Of a DNA stretch of 64,000 nucleotides, positions 24,623-39,943 are shown one piece after another. The first letter of the stretch is position 1. Each line of letters starts with the position of its first letter. Both the position numbers and the translations under genes were made by a program. This DNA comes from Luteipulveratus flavus (GTDB lineage Bacteria; Actinomycetota; Actinomycetes; Actinomycetales; Dermatophilaceae): assembly GCF_029439465.1 (NCBI RefSeq), contig NZ_JAROAV010000033.1, positions 62,001-126,000 of the forward strand, given 5' to 3'. The notes under the pieces are model-generated. The model worked only from the letters and a program-made list of their open reading frames with translations. It did no database searches and had not been told where the DNA came from.

Positions 24623-25585
24623 ATGGAGCTCATCACCGCGCCGTCCGTACCCACGTCGTGGGCACGCGTCGACCAGCCCGACCGCGCACCGCTGCGCGTC
24701 GGTCTGGTCCAGCACGCCTGGGACGAGGACGCCGACCGCCTGCAAGACACCCTGCTCGACGGCATCACGACGGCCTCCGACGCCGGCGCCCGGATCGTGT
24801 TCCTCCCGGAGCTGACGCTGTCGCGGTACCCGGCCGATGCACTCCCGCAGGGCACGCCGTCCGACCTCGCCGAGAGCCTGGACGACGGGCCGACCGTGGC
24901 CTTCGCCCGCCGAGCCGCGGCCGAGTCGGGCGCCCTCGTGCACGCCTCCCTCTACGAGAAGGCCGAGCAGGGTGACGGCCTGGGCTTCAACACCGCGGTC
25001 CTGGTCGCGCCCGACGGCCGGCTCGTCGCACGTACTCGCAAGACGCACATCCCCGTGACCGCGGGCTACTACGAGGACAAGTACTTCCGCCCGGGTCCGC
25101 CGGAGGACGCCTACCCGGTGGTCCCCCTCGACGAGGCGGGCGTACGACTCGGGATGCCGACCTGCTGGGACGAGTGGTTCCCCGAGGTCGCTCGCCTGTA
25201 CGCCCTCGGCGGCGCGGACGTCCTCGCCTACCCCACGGCGATCGGGTCCGAGCCGGACCACCCGGAGTTCGACACCCAGCCGCTGTGGCAGCACACCATC
25301 GTCGGCCACGCCATCGCCAACGGACTGTTCGTCGTGGTCCCGAACCGGTACGGCACGGAGGGCCTGATCACCTTCTACGGCAGCTCCTTCATCGCCGACC
25401 CGTACGGCCGCGTCCTCGTCCAGGCCCCTCGGGACCGGGCGGCGGCGTTGGTCGCCGACCTGGACCTGAGCCAGCGCAAGGACTGGCTGGACCTGTTCCC
25501 CTTCCTCGCCACCCGTCGCCCGGACTCCTACGCCGCGCTCGCCGCGCCCGTCCGTCCCGAGCACGAGCGGCACGTCGAGCCATGA
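24623..25585 (+). CDS. aguB: N-carbamoylputrescine amidase
   Basis: Nitrilase-superfamily hydrolase of 320 residues that cleaves N-carbamoylputrescine to putrescine, CO2 and ammonia. The Glu-Lys-Cys triad is present: E63 in [12 protein letters not shown]140 in [18 protein letters not shown]181 in [22 protein letters not shown] and CWDEWFPE are typical of AguB rather than of beta-ureidopropionases. It overlaps aguA by ATGA, so the two steps from agmatine are made together. A GATACT 7 bases before the ATG suggests a leaderless promoter; the gene is divergent from DUF3046. No agmatine-producing decarboxylase is in the window. Confidence 0.93.
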   Translation: MELITAPSVPTSWARVDQPDRAPLRVGLVQHAWDEDADRLQDTLLDGITTASDAGARIVFLPELTLSRYPADALPQGTPSDLAESLDDGPTVAFARRAAAESGALVHASLYEKAEQGDGLGFNTAVLVAPDGRLVARTRKTHIPVTAGYYEDKYFRPGPPEDAYPVVPLDEAGVRLGMPTCWDEWFPEVARLYALGGADVLAYPTAIGSEPDHPEFDTQPLWQHTIVGHAIANGLFVVVPNRYGTEGLITFYGSSFIADPYGRVLVQAPRDRAAALVADLDLSQRKDWLDLFPFLATRRPDSYAALAAPVRPEHERHVEP

Positions 25586-26616
25586 CGCGCTGGCGGATGC
25601 CGTCGGAGACGGCTGAGCACGCCTGCACCTGGATGGCGTGGCCGCACGCCGGCTACACCCTCGGTGACTCCCCCGCAGCGGCCGACGCGGCGCGGCGCAC
25701 CTGGGCGGCCGTCGCGAACGCCGTCGTGGAGTTCGAGCCGGTCCGCATGGTCGTCGACCCCTCCGCCGTGCAGGACGCCACGGCGTACCTCGACCCGCGG
25801 GTGACGCTGCACGAGGCGCCGCTGGACGACGCGTGGATGCGCGACATCGGACCGTCCTTCGTGCTCGACGAGGACGGCCGGCTGGGGGCGGTCGACTGGG
25901 TGTTCAACGGCTGGGGCGGGCAGGAGTGGGCCACCTGGGACCAGGACGCGCGCATCGGACGCTTCGTCGGTCAGGAGGCCGGCGCCAAGGTGATCGACTC
26001 GCCGATCGTCAATGAGGGCGGTGGGATCCACGTCGACGGCGAGGGCACCGTGCTCGTCACCGAGACCGTCCAGCTCGACCCCGGGCGCAACCCCGGAGCC
26101 TCCAGGACGGACATCGAGGCCGAGCTCGCGCGCACCATCGGCGCGACCCGGGTGATCTGGGTTCCTCGCGGGTTGACCCGCGACTACGAGGAGTTCGGCA
26201 CCCGCGGGCACATCGACATCGTGGCGACGATGCCTGCCCCCGGTGTCGTGCTGGTGCACGACCAGGAGGACCCGCGTCATCCCGATCACGCCGTCAGCGC
26301 CGAGGTGATCTCCTTCCTGGAGACCCAGGTGGACGCCTCCGGCACACCACTGTCGATCGTCCGGATCCCCGCTCCTGCAACGCTTCTCGACCATGAGGGG
26401 CCGGTGGACTACAGCTACGTGAACCACCTCGTCGTCAACGGCGGCGTCATCGCGTGCACCTTCGACGACCCGCACGACGCGCGAGCACTCGAGGTGCTGC
26501 GGGAGGTCTACCCCGGCCGCCGCGTGGTCGGGGTCGATGCACGGGAGATCTACGCCCGGGGCGGCGGCATCCACTGCATCACCCAGCAGCAGCCTGTGAA
26601 CCGTCCGGCCGAATGA
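25582..26616 (+). CDS. aguA: Agmatine deiminase
   Basis: Hydrolyses agmatine to N-carbamoylputrescine, substrate of the preceding AguB. At 344 residues it is a full-length member of the peptidylarginine-deiminase-like family. Catalytic Cys332 lies in GGGIHCITQQQP. DDAWMRDIGPSFV, VNEGGGIHVDGEG and TRGHIDIVA supply the Asp/Glu/His residues that hold the guanidinium. The C-terminal VNHLVVNGGVIACTFDD is typical. The start overlaps the aguB stop; a strong terminator hairpin follows at 26623. Confidence 0.95.
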   Translation: MTRWRMPSETAEHACTWMAWPHAGYTLGDSPAAADAARRTWAAVANAVVEFEPVRMVVDPSAVQDATAYLDPRVTLHEAPLDDAWMRDIGPSFVLDEDGRLGAVDWVFNGWGGQEWATWDQDARIGRFVGQEAGAKVIDSPIVNEGGGIHVDGEGTVLVTETVQLDPGRNPGASRTDIEAELARTIGATRVIWVPRGLTRDYEEFGTRGHIDIVATMPAPGVVLVHDQEDPRHPDHAVSAEVISFLETQVDASGTPLSIVRIPAPATLLDHEGPVDYSYVNHLVVNGGVIACTFDDPHDARALEVLREVYPGRRVVGVDAREIYARGGGIHCITQQQPVNRPAE

Positions 26617-26622
26617 CGGCTC

Positions 26623-26656
26623 GCACGGTGGGCGGGCAGCTGCTCGCCCACCGTGC
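26623..26656 (+). terminator. Intrinsic terminator after aguBA
   Basis: Perfect 12-base arms GCACGGTGGGCG and CGCCCACCGTGC flank a 10-base loop, 6 bases after the aguA stop. No U tract follows, normal for this GC content. Confidence 0.85.
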
Positions 26657-27091
26657 GCAGGTGCCGGTTCGGTCGGGGTGGACGAGCGTCAGTCGGCGCT
26701 GCGAATAACGTTGCCTCGCAGGTGTTTTCGGTCGCTCTACGACTTGCCTCCGGAGGCGGGACGGTGCCCGCCGAGCGCCCCGGATCGGGGGCCGGTCGGC
26801 GCCCCGGACCGGGAGTGGCGGCGTTCCACGAGCCGGTCGAGCGAGGTCGGAACATCAATACAGAGTCTTGAATGTTCATCTGTTGTCTCTTGACGTTCGG
26901 CGTGCTGCACGACGTCATTCCTCTGCGGAACGCCAAATCTCACGCCGGTGACCGTCAGGTGTCTTGCCGCGAGGCAACCAGAACGACGAATCTTCGGGCG
27001 GCCCACCAGAACAAGCACACGACTGGTCGAGTGCGACGACTGAGGGCTCTCCCGACCGCCAGACCGGCGGCCGCCCCCGAGGAGGAAACCC
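26657..27091 (+). promoter_or_regulatory. AT-richer upstream region of the M4 protease gene
   Basis: About 435 bases without a supported gene, noticeably less GC-rich than its surroundings between 26845 and 27020. It holds two inverted repeats: GAACAT (26850-26855) with ATGTTC (26872-26877), and TTGCC-gcga-GGCAA (26964-26977). A TTGACG hexamer at 26890 is a weak -35 candidate without a clear -10. GGAGGAAA at 27080-27088 is a strong ribosome site for the GTG at 27092. A regulated promoter for the protease is likely, but the start is not determined. Confidence 0.4.
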
Positions 27092-30705
<3,614 letters not shown>

Positions 30706-30712
30706 CCCGGCC

Positions 30713-30752
30713 CTGACGCGGCCGCTCCTTCCTCCTTCGGCGGCCGCGTCAG
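30713..30752. terminator. Bidirectional terminator between M28 and inhibitor genes
   Basis: Twelve-base arms CTGACGCGGCCG and CGGCCGCGTCAG with a 16-base pyrimidine-rich loop lie between two convergent genes. The right arm overlaps the stop codon of the minus-strand gene. Confidence 0.8.
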
Positions 30753-31123
30753 TCCGGTCGGCACGAGGTCGACGCCTCGATGCCGCCCATCAGGTCGGTG
30801 ACCAAGTCCTGCGCCAGCGGGCCGAGGTCGCCCAGCCGGTCGTCGTCGGTGCGCGCGACCCCGTCGTCGGTCCGCACGGCCACGATCATGTCGTCCGGGT
30901 GACGAGTGGTCGGCGGCTCGCTCCCCAGGTCGGTCCAGTCGACCGCAGCGCTCGCCGTGCTCACCCGCTCCTGCCAGTCCTCGACGAGCCGGCCCGACTC
31001 ACCGTCGGGGGTACCCCGGTTGCTGACCTCGACCCGGCCGTCCGGCTCGATCGTGATGCGGTCCCGGAATCCGGCGATCCCTCCGGTACGGGTGATGGTG
31101 AGCGTGGGCCGTGACGTCGTCAT
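30749..31123 (-). CDS. Emfourin-like metalloprotease inhibitor
   Basis: A 124-residue cytoplasmic protein without signal peptide. The opening (LTITRTGGIAGFRDRITI) and the end (LGPLAQDLVTDLMGG) match what I recall of emfourin, the protealysin inhibitor family encoded beside M4 proteases. It is convergent with the M4/M28 protease genes, ending 1.6 kb from the M4 stop, so context supports that role. Emfourins are thought to protect the producing cell from intracellular protease activity. The ATG at 31123 follows a possible GTG start 3 bases earlier. It lies just downstream of the isoaspartyl methyltransferase gene (9-base gap), so may be cotranscribed with it. Confidence 0.7.
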   Translation of the reverse strand: MTTSRPTLTITRTGGIAGFRDRITIEPDGRVEVSNRGTPDGESGRLVEDWQERVSTASAAVDWTDLGSEPPTTRHPDDMIVAVRTDDGVARTDDDRLGDLGPLAQDLVTDLMGGIEASTSCRPD

Positions 31124-31132
31124 CACCCCTGG

Positions 31133-31723
31133 CTACCAGTCGTCGCCGTCCACCACCAGCGGAACGAACCGGTACGCACCGTGCTCCTCGACGTCGAGGT
31201 GGTCCGTTCGGCGCAACACACGGGTCATCCGTCCGGCGACCGGTACGACGAGCACGCCGCCCTCCCGCAGCTGGTCCACCAGGGACGCCGGGAGCCGGTC
31301 GGCCATCGCGGACACCAGCACGCGGTCGAAGGGCGCCTCGTCCGGCGCGCCGAGCACTCCCCGCGCAGCCTCCCGGACGTCAGCCCACGGCCGGTCGACC
31401 GACGCGAGGGCGCGGCCGGCGCGCTCGCACAGCTCGGGCACCCGCTCGACCCCGACCACCCGGCCGCCCGCGCCCACCAGCTCCGCCAGGATCGCCGTCG
31501 TCCAGCCGGAACCGGATCCGACGTCGAGCACGCGGTCGCCCTCGCCCACATCCAGCAGCTCCAGCATGTCCAGGACCGTTCGGGGCTGCGAGCAGGTCTG
31601 ACCCGAGCCGATCGACAAGGGCGCGTCCACGCCCGCCTGACCGACCTCCTCCGGCGGCAGGAAGAGGGTGCGAGGGGTCGCGCGCATCGCGTCCTCCGCC
31701 CTGCGGCGCGCGGCGTCCGCCAT
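31133..31723 (-). CDS. pcm: Protein-L-isoaspartate O-methyltransferase family protein
   Basis: SAM-dependent methyltransferase of 196 residues, related to enzymes that methylate damaged L-isoaspartyl residues to start their repair. It has the family opening RTLFLPPEEVGQAG, the SIGSGQTCSQPRTVLDML substrate-loop motif (S..GQT.SQP), SAM motif I VLDVGSGSGWTTAIL, and DRVLVSAMADRLP. The ATG at 31723 has CATACT 6 bases upstream, consistent with a leaderless message. It is divergent from lhr, with 52 bases between starts. Confidence 0.88.
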   Translation of the reverse strand: MADAARRRAEDAMRATPRTLFLPPEEVGQAGVDAPLSIGSGQTCSQPRTVLDMLELLDVGEGDRVLDVGSGSGWTTAILAELVGAGGRVVGVERVPELCERAGRALASVDRPWADVREAARGVLGAPDEAPFDRVLVSAMADRLPASLVDQLREGGVLVVPVAGRMTRVLRRTDHLDVEEHGAYRFVPLVVDGDDW

Positions 31724-31775
31724 CGATCCAGTATGCGACGAGGCGCTGTCGTACGGCGGTGGCAGGCTGAGCGGC

Positions 31776-36479
<4,704 letters not shown>

Positions 36480-36483
36480 CGCC

Positions 36484-36825
36484 ATGCCGATCGAGCCGCG
36501 CCAGACCCGGGCCCGTGTCGTCCTGATCGTCGGCGTCCCCGGCGCCGGGAAGACCACCGTCGCGCGTGCGCTCGCCGGACGCTTCCCCCGCTCGGCGTGC
36601 ATCGAGGGCGACCTGATCCAGCACGAGCTCACCGTCAACGGCTTGGTCCCGCCCGGCGGCGAGCCGATCAGCGCGCAGATGCGGGAGACGCTCGCCGACT
36701 GGGGGTGGTGGATCGACACCTCCGACCTCACGGTGGAGCAGACCGTCGACGCGATCGTGCGCGACGGGCTGCGCTCGGGGCAGCTGGACGACGACTCCGC
36801 GGAGCGGTCGGCCAGGCGGGCCTGA
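36484..36825 (+). CDS. Short P-loop kinase-like protein, probably internally deleted
   Basis: A 113-residue protein with Walker A GVPGAGKTT at about 17-25 and ACIEGDLIQHELTVNGLVPPG after it. It then jumps to a segment WGWWIDTSDLTVEQTVDAIV that in related P-loop kinases normally ends a protein of about 170-200 residues. The middle, with the DDVV-type Walker B and the LID region, is missing, so I infer an internal in-frame deletion. It may be a remnant or a dominant-negative ATP binder. It sits between lhr and a VOC gene on the plus strand, 4 bases after the lhr stop. Confidence 0.6.
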   Translation: MPIEPRQTRARVVLIVGVPGAGKTTVARALAGRFPRSACIEGDLIQHELTVNGLVPPGGEPISAQMRETLADWGWWIDTSDLTVEQTVDAIVRDGLRSGQLDDDSAERSARRA

Positions 36826-36854
36826 GTGTCCGACCCCGCCCGTACGCTCGGCCC

Positions 36855-37208
36855 ATGGTCACCCATCACAGCATCGACTACATCGAGCTCGGCGCCCCGG
36901 ACGTCGCTGCGGCGAAGGCGTTCTACGCCGCCGCGTTCGGCTGGGAGTTCACCGACTACGGGCCTGACTACGCCGGGATCCAGCGTGCCGACGGCGACGA
37001 CGAGATGGGCGGGCTGAACGGCGAGCGGGCCGGCGGAGCGGGTGGCCCGCTCGTGCTGCTGCGCTCGGACGACCTCGCCGCCGCCGAGCAGGCGGTTCGC
37101 GACGCCGGCGGCACCATCAGCACCGCGCCGTACGCCTACCCCGGCGGGCGCCGCTTCATGTTCACCGACCTCGCCGGCAACGAGCTGGGCGTCTACCAGC
37201 CGGAGTGA
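36855..37208 (+). CDS. VOC family protein
   Basis: A 117-residue vicinal-oxygen-chelate protein: HSIDYIELGAPDVAAAKAFYAAAFGWEF, a central GPLVLLRSDDLAAAEQAV, and a final FMFTDLAGNELGVYQP with the conserved Glu. It resembles the large 'glyoxalase/bleomycin resistance' group without assignable substrate. TACGCT 6 bases before the ATG suggests leaderless expression. It lies 3 bases before nei, in the same direction. Confidence 0.88.
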   Translation: MVTHHSIDYIELGAPDVAAAKAFYAAAFGWEFTDYGPDYAGIQRADGDDEMGGLNGERAGGAGGPLVLLRSDDLAAAEQAVRDAGGTISTAPYAYPGGRRFMFTDLAGNELGVYQPE

Positions 37209-37211
37209 CCG

Positions 37212-38048
37212 ATGCCCGAGGGTGATGCGGTTCTGCGGACCGCCCGGCGACTGCACCGCGGTCTGGCCGGGCGGACGCTGGCGGTCGCCGAGCTGCGCTG
37301 GGACCTGCGCCGTCCGGCTGAGCTGACCGGCCGACGGACGATCGAGGTGGTCAGTCGGGGCAAGCACCTGCTGCACCGCATCGAGGGCGGTCTCACGCTT
37401 CATACCCACCTGCGGATGGACGGGCGCTGGCAGGTCACCGAGCGGTCGAGGGTCTCCTCCCGGATGGCGCACGCGACCGACCTGCGGGCGCTGCTCGCGA
37501 CCGACACGCACGCCGCGCTCGGCTGGCGGCTCGGCATGCTCGACCTGGTACCGACCGGTGAGGAGCACTCGCTCGTCGGCCACCTCGGCCCCGACGTCCT
37601 GGGTGCGGACTGGGACGAGGGGGAGGCGCTACGACGACTGCGGGCGGCGGGCGAGCAGCCGGTCGGGGCCGCGCTGCTCGACCAGCGCAACCTCGCCGGC
37701 CTCGGGACCATCTTCACCGCGGAGCCACTGTTCGTGCAGCGGGTGAACCCGTGGTCCCCCGTGTCGGGCCTGGACGACGCGACCCTGACCGGCATCGTGC
37801 GACGAGCCCGGCGGATGATCGCCGGGAGCGTGGAGACGTCCCGCCCCGCCCTCACCGGGGACCCACGGGAGCCGACCTCGGTGCACGGGCGCAGCGGTCG
37901 ACCGTGCCGCCGGTGCGGCGCGCCCGTACGGGTGGCGATGATCGGGACTGCGCCACGGGACCGGACGATGTTCTACTGCCCGCGCTGCCAGGGCGGCCTG
38001 GCCCCCACTGACGACGGTCGGCGGCAGCGCCCGCTGGGCGCCCGCTGA
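37212..38048 (+). CDS. nei: Fpg/Nei-family DNA glycosylase (endonuclease VIII-like)
   Basis: Bifunctional base-excision repair glycosylase/AP lyase removing oxidised pyrimidines, 278 residues. The N-terminus MPEGDAV gives the catalytic Pro-2 and Glu-3. LHTHLRMDGRW and the RNLAGLGTIFTAEPLF helix-two-turn-helix motif follow. The C-terminal zinc finger has CRRCGAP and FYCPRCQ, all four Cys present. The actinobacterial Nei2-type wording PEGDxV separates it from Fpg (PELPEV). It neighbours lhr, a helicase of DNA repair. Confidence 0.93.
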   Translation: MPEGDAVLRTARRLHRGLAGRTLAVAELRWDLRRPAELTGRRTIEVVSRGKHLLHRIEGGLTLHTHLRMDGRWQVTERSRVSSRMAHATDLRALLATDTHAALGWRLGMLDLVPTGEEHSLVGHLGPDVLGADWDEGEALRRLRAAGEQPVGAALLDQRNLAGLGTIFTAEPLFVQRVNPWSPVSGLDDATLTGIVRRARRMIAGSVETSRPALTGDPREPTSVHGRSGRPCRRCGAPVRVAMIGTAPRDRTMFYCPRCQGGLAPTDDGRRQRPLGAR

Positions 38049-38064
38049 CCTGCGAGGACGCGTC

Positions 38065-38370
38065 TCAGGCGGCCGGGGAGACGACCTCTCGGGCGACCTC
38101 GGGGGTGATCGGGAGGCGCACCGGCTGGGACAGGGCCTCGGCGACGGCAACCTTCTCGGTCACCAGCATGAGCGTCTCGGACAGCTGGAGCCCGAGTGCG
38201 GCGCAGATCGCCGCCAGCAGCTCGGAGGACGCCTCCTTCTCGCCACGCTCGAGCTCACTGAGGTAGCCCAGCGAGACCTTGGCGGCCGCAGACACATCGC
38301 GCAGCGTGCGGCCCTGCGTCTGGCGCTGGTGGCGGAGCACGTCGCCGAGCTCTCGACGGAGCAGGATCAT
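38065..38370 (-). CDS. clgR: ClgR-type XRE-family transcriptional regulator
   Basis: A 101-residue helix-turn-helix protein: [41 protein letters not shown] in outline is the XRE domain, with the recognition helix at [12 protein letters not shown]. The C-terminal 30 residues end VVSPAA; a hydrophobic Ala-Ala end is typical of ClgR, which is itself degraded by ClpP. In actinobacteria ClgR activates clpP, clpC, lon and recX-type genes. Strong ribosome site GAGGAGGG before the ATG. It belongs to the rimO-pgsA-cinA-clgR-recA backbone; here an SPFH pair and a peptide transporter separate it from cinA. Confidence 0.87.
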   Translation of the reverse strand: MILLRRELGDVLRHQRQTQGRTLRDVSAAAKVSLGYLSELERGEKEASSELLAAICAALGLQLSETLMLVTEKVAVAEALSQPVRLPITPEVAREVVSPAA

Positions 38371-38502
38371 GACGCCCTCCTCGCGGTGTCGTGTGCTGAT
38401 CTCCTGCGACCACCGTACCTCTCGGCACCGACGCCGTTCTGTTCGATGGTCAGTGTCTGCGTCAACGCCATCGACAGGGCGAGATGTTCCGCATTAAAGT
38501 GA

Positions 38503-38515
38503 TATCATTTTGATA
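38503..38515. promoter_or_regulatory. Palindrome TATCA-TTT-TGATA upstream of SPFH gene
   Basis: A 13-base inverted repeat in an AT-rich patch, immediately adjoining a second palindrome TGATATCA (38500-38507). It lies 20-33 bases before the SPFH ATG, over the likely promoter/start. As the operon also encodes a ribbon-helix-helix protein, it is a candidate autoregulatory operator. Confidence 0.45.
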
Positions 38516-38535
38516 GCAGACGAACGGGGACGACC

Positions 38536-39522
38536 ATGAGCAATGATCAGCGCCCGGAGCAACCCGCGCGACCCGCGGGCGCCAACGCGGCGAGCCACCA
38601 CGGCGACAGCGCGCCCGGGCCGGAGGAGCAGCCGCCCAGCGCGCAGCCGGTGGGGCACCGGGGCCTGCGGGTCGACATCGACGAACGCCCGGCCTGGGCC
38701 ATGAACGGCTTCCTCGCGCTCCTGGTCGCGCTGGCCCTCGTCGTCGCGGCGGTCGTCGCGTTCGGGGCGGGCGTCCCGGCGGCGGGGGTGGCGCTGGCGG
38801 TCGTGGCCTTCCTCGTCGCCACGCCGCTGGTGGTCATCCAGCCGGGCCAGACGCGGGTCGTGCAGTTCTTCGGCCGCTACGTCGGCACGGTGCGACGGAC
38901 GGGGCTCACCTGGGTGATGCCCTTCACCACGCGCCGGAACGTCTCGGTGCGGGTCAACAACTTCGAGACCAACGCACTGAAGGTCAACGACGCCGACGGC
39001 AACCCGGTCGAGATCGCCGCCATCATCGTGTGGCAGGTCGCGGACACGGCCAAGGCGACCTTCTCCGTCGAGCACTACACCGACTTCGTGCGCGTGCAGT
39101 CCGAGGCGGCGCTGCGCCACGTCGCGACCACCCATCCGTACGACAACCCCGACGGCAGCGGCACGTCGCTGCGCGGCTCCACCGACGTCGTCTCCGGCGA
39201 GCTCGCCCACGAGGTGGCCGACCGCGTCGTGATCGCCGGCGTCGAGATCCTCGAGGTCCGCATCAGCCACCTCGCGTACGCCCAGGAGATCGCCCAGGCG
39301 ATGCTGCAGCGGCAGCAGGCCAGCGCGATCATCGCGGCGCGCGAGCGCATCGTCGAGGGCGCCGTGTCGATGGTGGAGATGGCGATCAACCGGCTGGAGG
39401 GTCAGGACGTCGTGCACCTGGACGAGGAGCGGAAGGCGGCCATGGTCTCCAACCTGCTCGTCGTGCTGTGCGGCGACCAGCGAGCGACCCCGGTCGTCAA
39501 CACCGGCAGCCTCTACACCTGA
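38536..39522 (+). CDS. SPFH/Band 7 (flotillin-like) membrane protein
   Basis: Membrane-anchored scaffold-type protein, 328 residues. A 55-residue disordered, Pro/Ala-rich N-terminal part precedes two hydrophobic helices (about 57-75 and 80-97), then the SPFH domain (VVIQPGQTRVVQFFGRYVGTV, ...VEIAAIIVWQVADTAKATFSVE...). The coiled-coil part carries the usual AYAQEIAQAMLQRQQASAIIAARE segment and ends at GSLYT. SPFH proteins organise membrane microdomains or bind proteases; no specific role is known here. A 7-base gap separates it from a ribbon-helix-helix gene, a pairing seen repeatedly in actinobacteria. GGGGACGACC precedes the ATG. Confidence 0.92.
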   Translation: MSNDQRPEQPARPAGANAASHHGDSAPGPEEQPPSAQPVGHRGLRVDIDERPAWAMNGFLALLVALALVVAAVVAFGAGVPAAGVALAVVAFLVATPLVVIQPGQTRVVQFFGRYVGTVRRTGLTWVMPFTTRRNVSVRVNNFETNALKVNDADGNPVEIAAIIVWQVADTAKATFSVEHYTDFVRVQSEAALRHVATTHPYDNPDGSGTSLRGSTDVVSGELAHEVADRVVIAGVEILEVRISHLAYAQEIAQAMLQRQQASAIIAARERIVEGAVSMVEMAINRLEGQDVVHLDEERKAAMVSNLLVVLCGDQRATPVVNTGSLYT

Positions 39523-39529
39523 CCCCGCC

Positions 39530-39757
39530 ATGACGCTTCCCCCGGACCCGGGCGGCGCCGAGCGCAAGGCGGTGCTGCTGCGGCTCGACCCCGCCGTCCA
39601 CCGCGCGCTCGCGCGCTGGGCGGCCGACGACCTGCGCAGCGTCAACGCGCAGGTGGAGATGGCGTTGCGCGAGGCCCTGCAGCGGGCGGGCCGGCTGCCC
39701 GAGGACGCGGGCCCGCTCCCCCGCCGCGGCCGTCCGCCGGCCGCCGAGCCCGACTGA
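39530..39757 (+). CDS. Arc/HicB-like ribbon-helix-helix protein
   Basis: A 75-residue protein with the ribbon-helix-helix sequence KAVLLRLDPAVHRALARWAADDLRSVNAQVEMALREAL in outline. The strand residues VLLRLD would contact DNA, and SVNAQVEMALREAL is the second helix. A basic/Pro-rich tail (PRRGRPP) ends it. Annotators often call such proteins HicB-like or Arc-family antitoxins, but no toxin is present; the partner is an SPFH protein. It may repress the shared promoter at 38503-38515, or tether the SPFH protein to DNA. Function is inferred from fold and context. Confidence 0.82.
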   Translation: MTLPPDPGGAERKAVLLRLDPAVHRALARWAADDLRSVNAQVEMALREALQRAGRLPEDAGPLPRRGRPPAAEPD

Positions 39758-39829
39758 CCCACCACCGGCCTGCGTCCGGACCCCCCAGGTCCGACGGGAG
39801 CCAGGCCCAGCGCCAGAGCCGAGCCGAAC

Positions 39830-39895
39830 AGACGACTGAGTCACTCGAGTCGGACCTGCGTGCAAGCCGGTCAGATTCGAGTGACTCAGTCGTCT
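39830..39895. terminator. Long 19-bp inverted repeat, probable bidirectional terminator
   Basis: Perfect 19-base arms (39830-39848 AGACGACTGAGTCACTCGA, complement at 39877-39895) flank a 28-base loop. It sits between the convergent RHH and OPT genes. Arms of 19 bases are longer than needed for termination. The 39758-39943 gap contains nothing else notable. Confidence 0.7.
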
Positions 39896-39943
39896 CGGGC
39901 GTGGGGGCGGGGCGGCCGCGCTTCGGGGCGGGGCGAGGCGGGG

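Noticed and set aside
26657-27091. Short frames of 60-170 codons in the protease upstream region
   Set aside because: No start signals or homology, overlapping in several frames; the region looks regulatory.
39530-39757. Toxin-antitoxin system with the RHH protein as antitoxin
   Set aside because: The adjoining genes encode an SPFH protein and an OPT transporter; no small toxin frame is seen.
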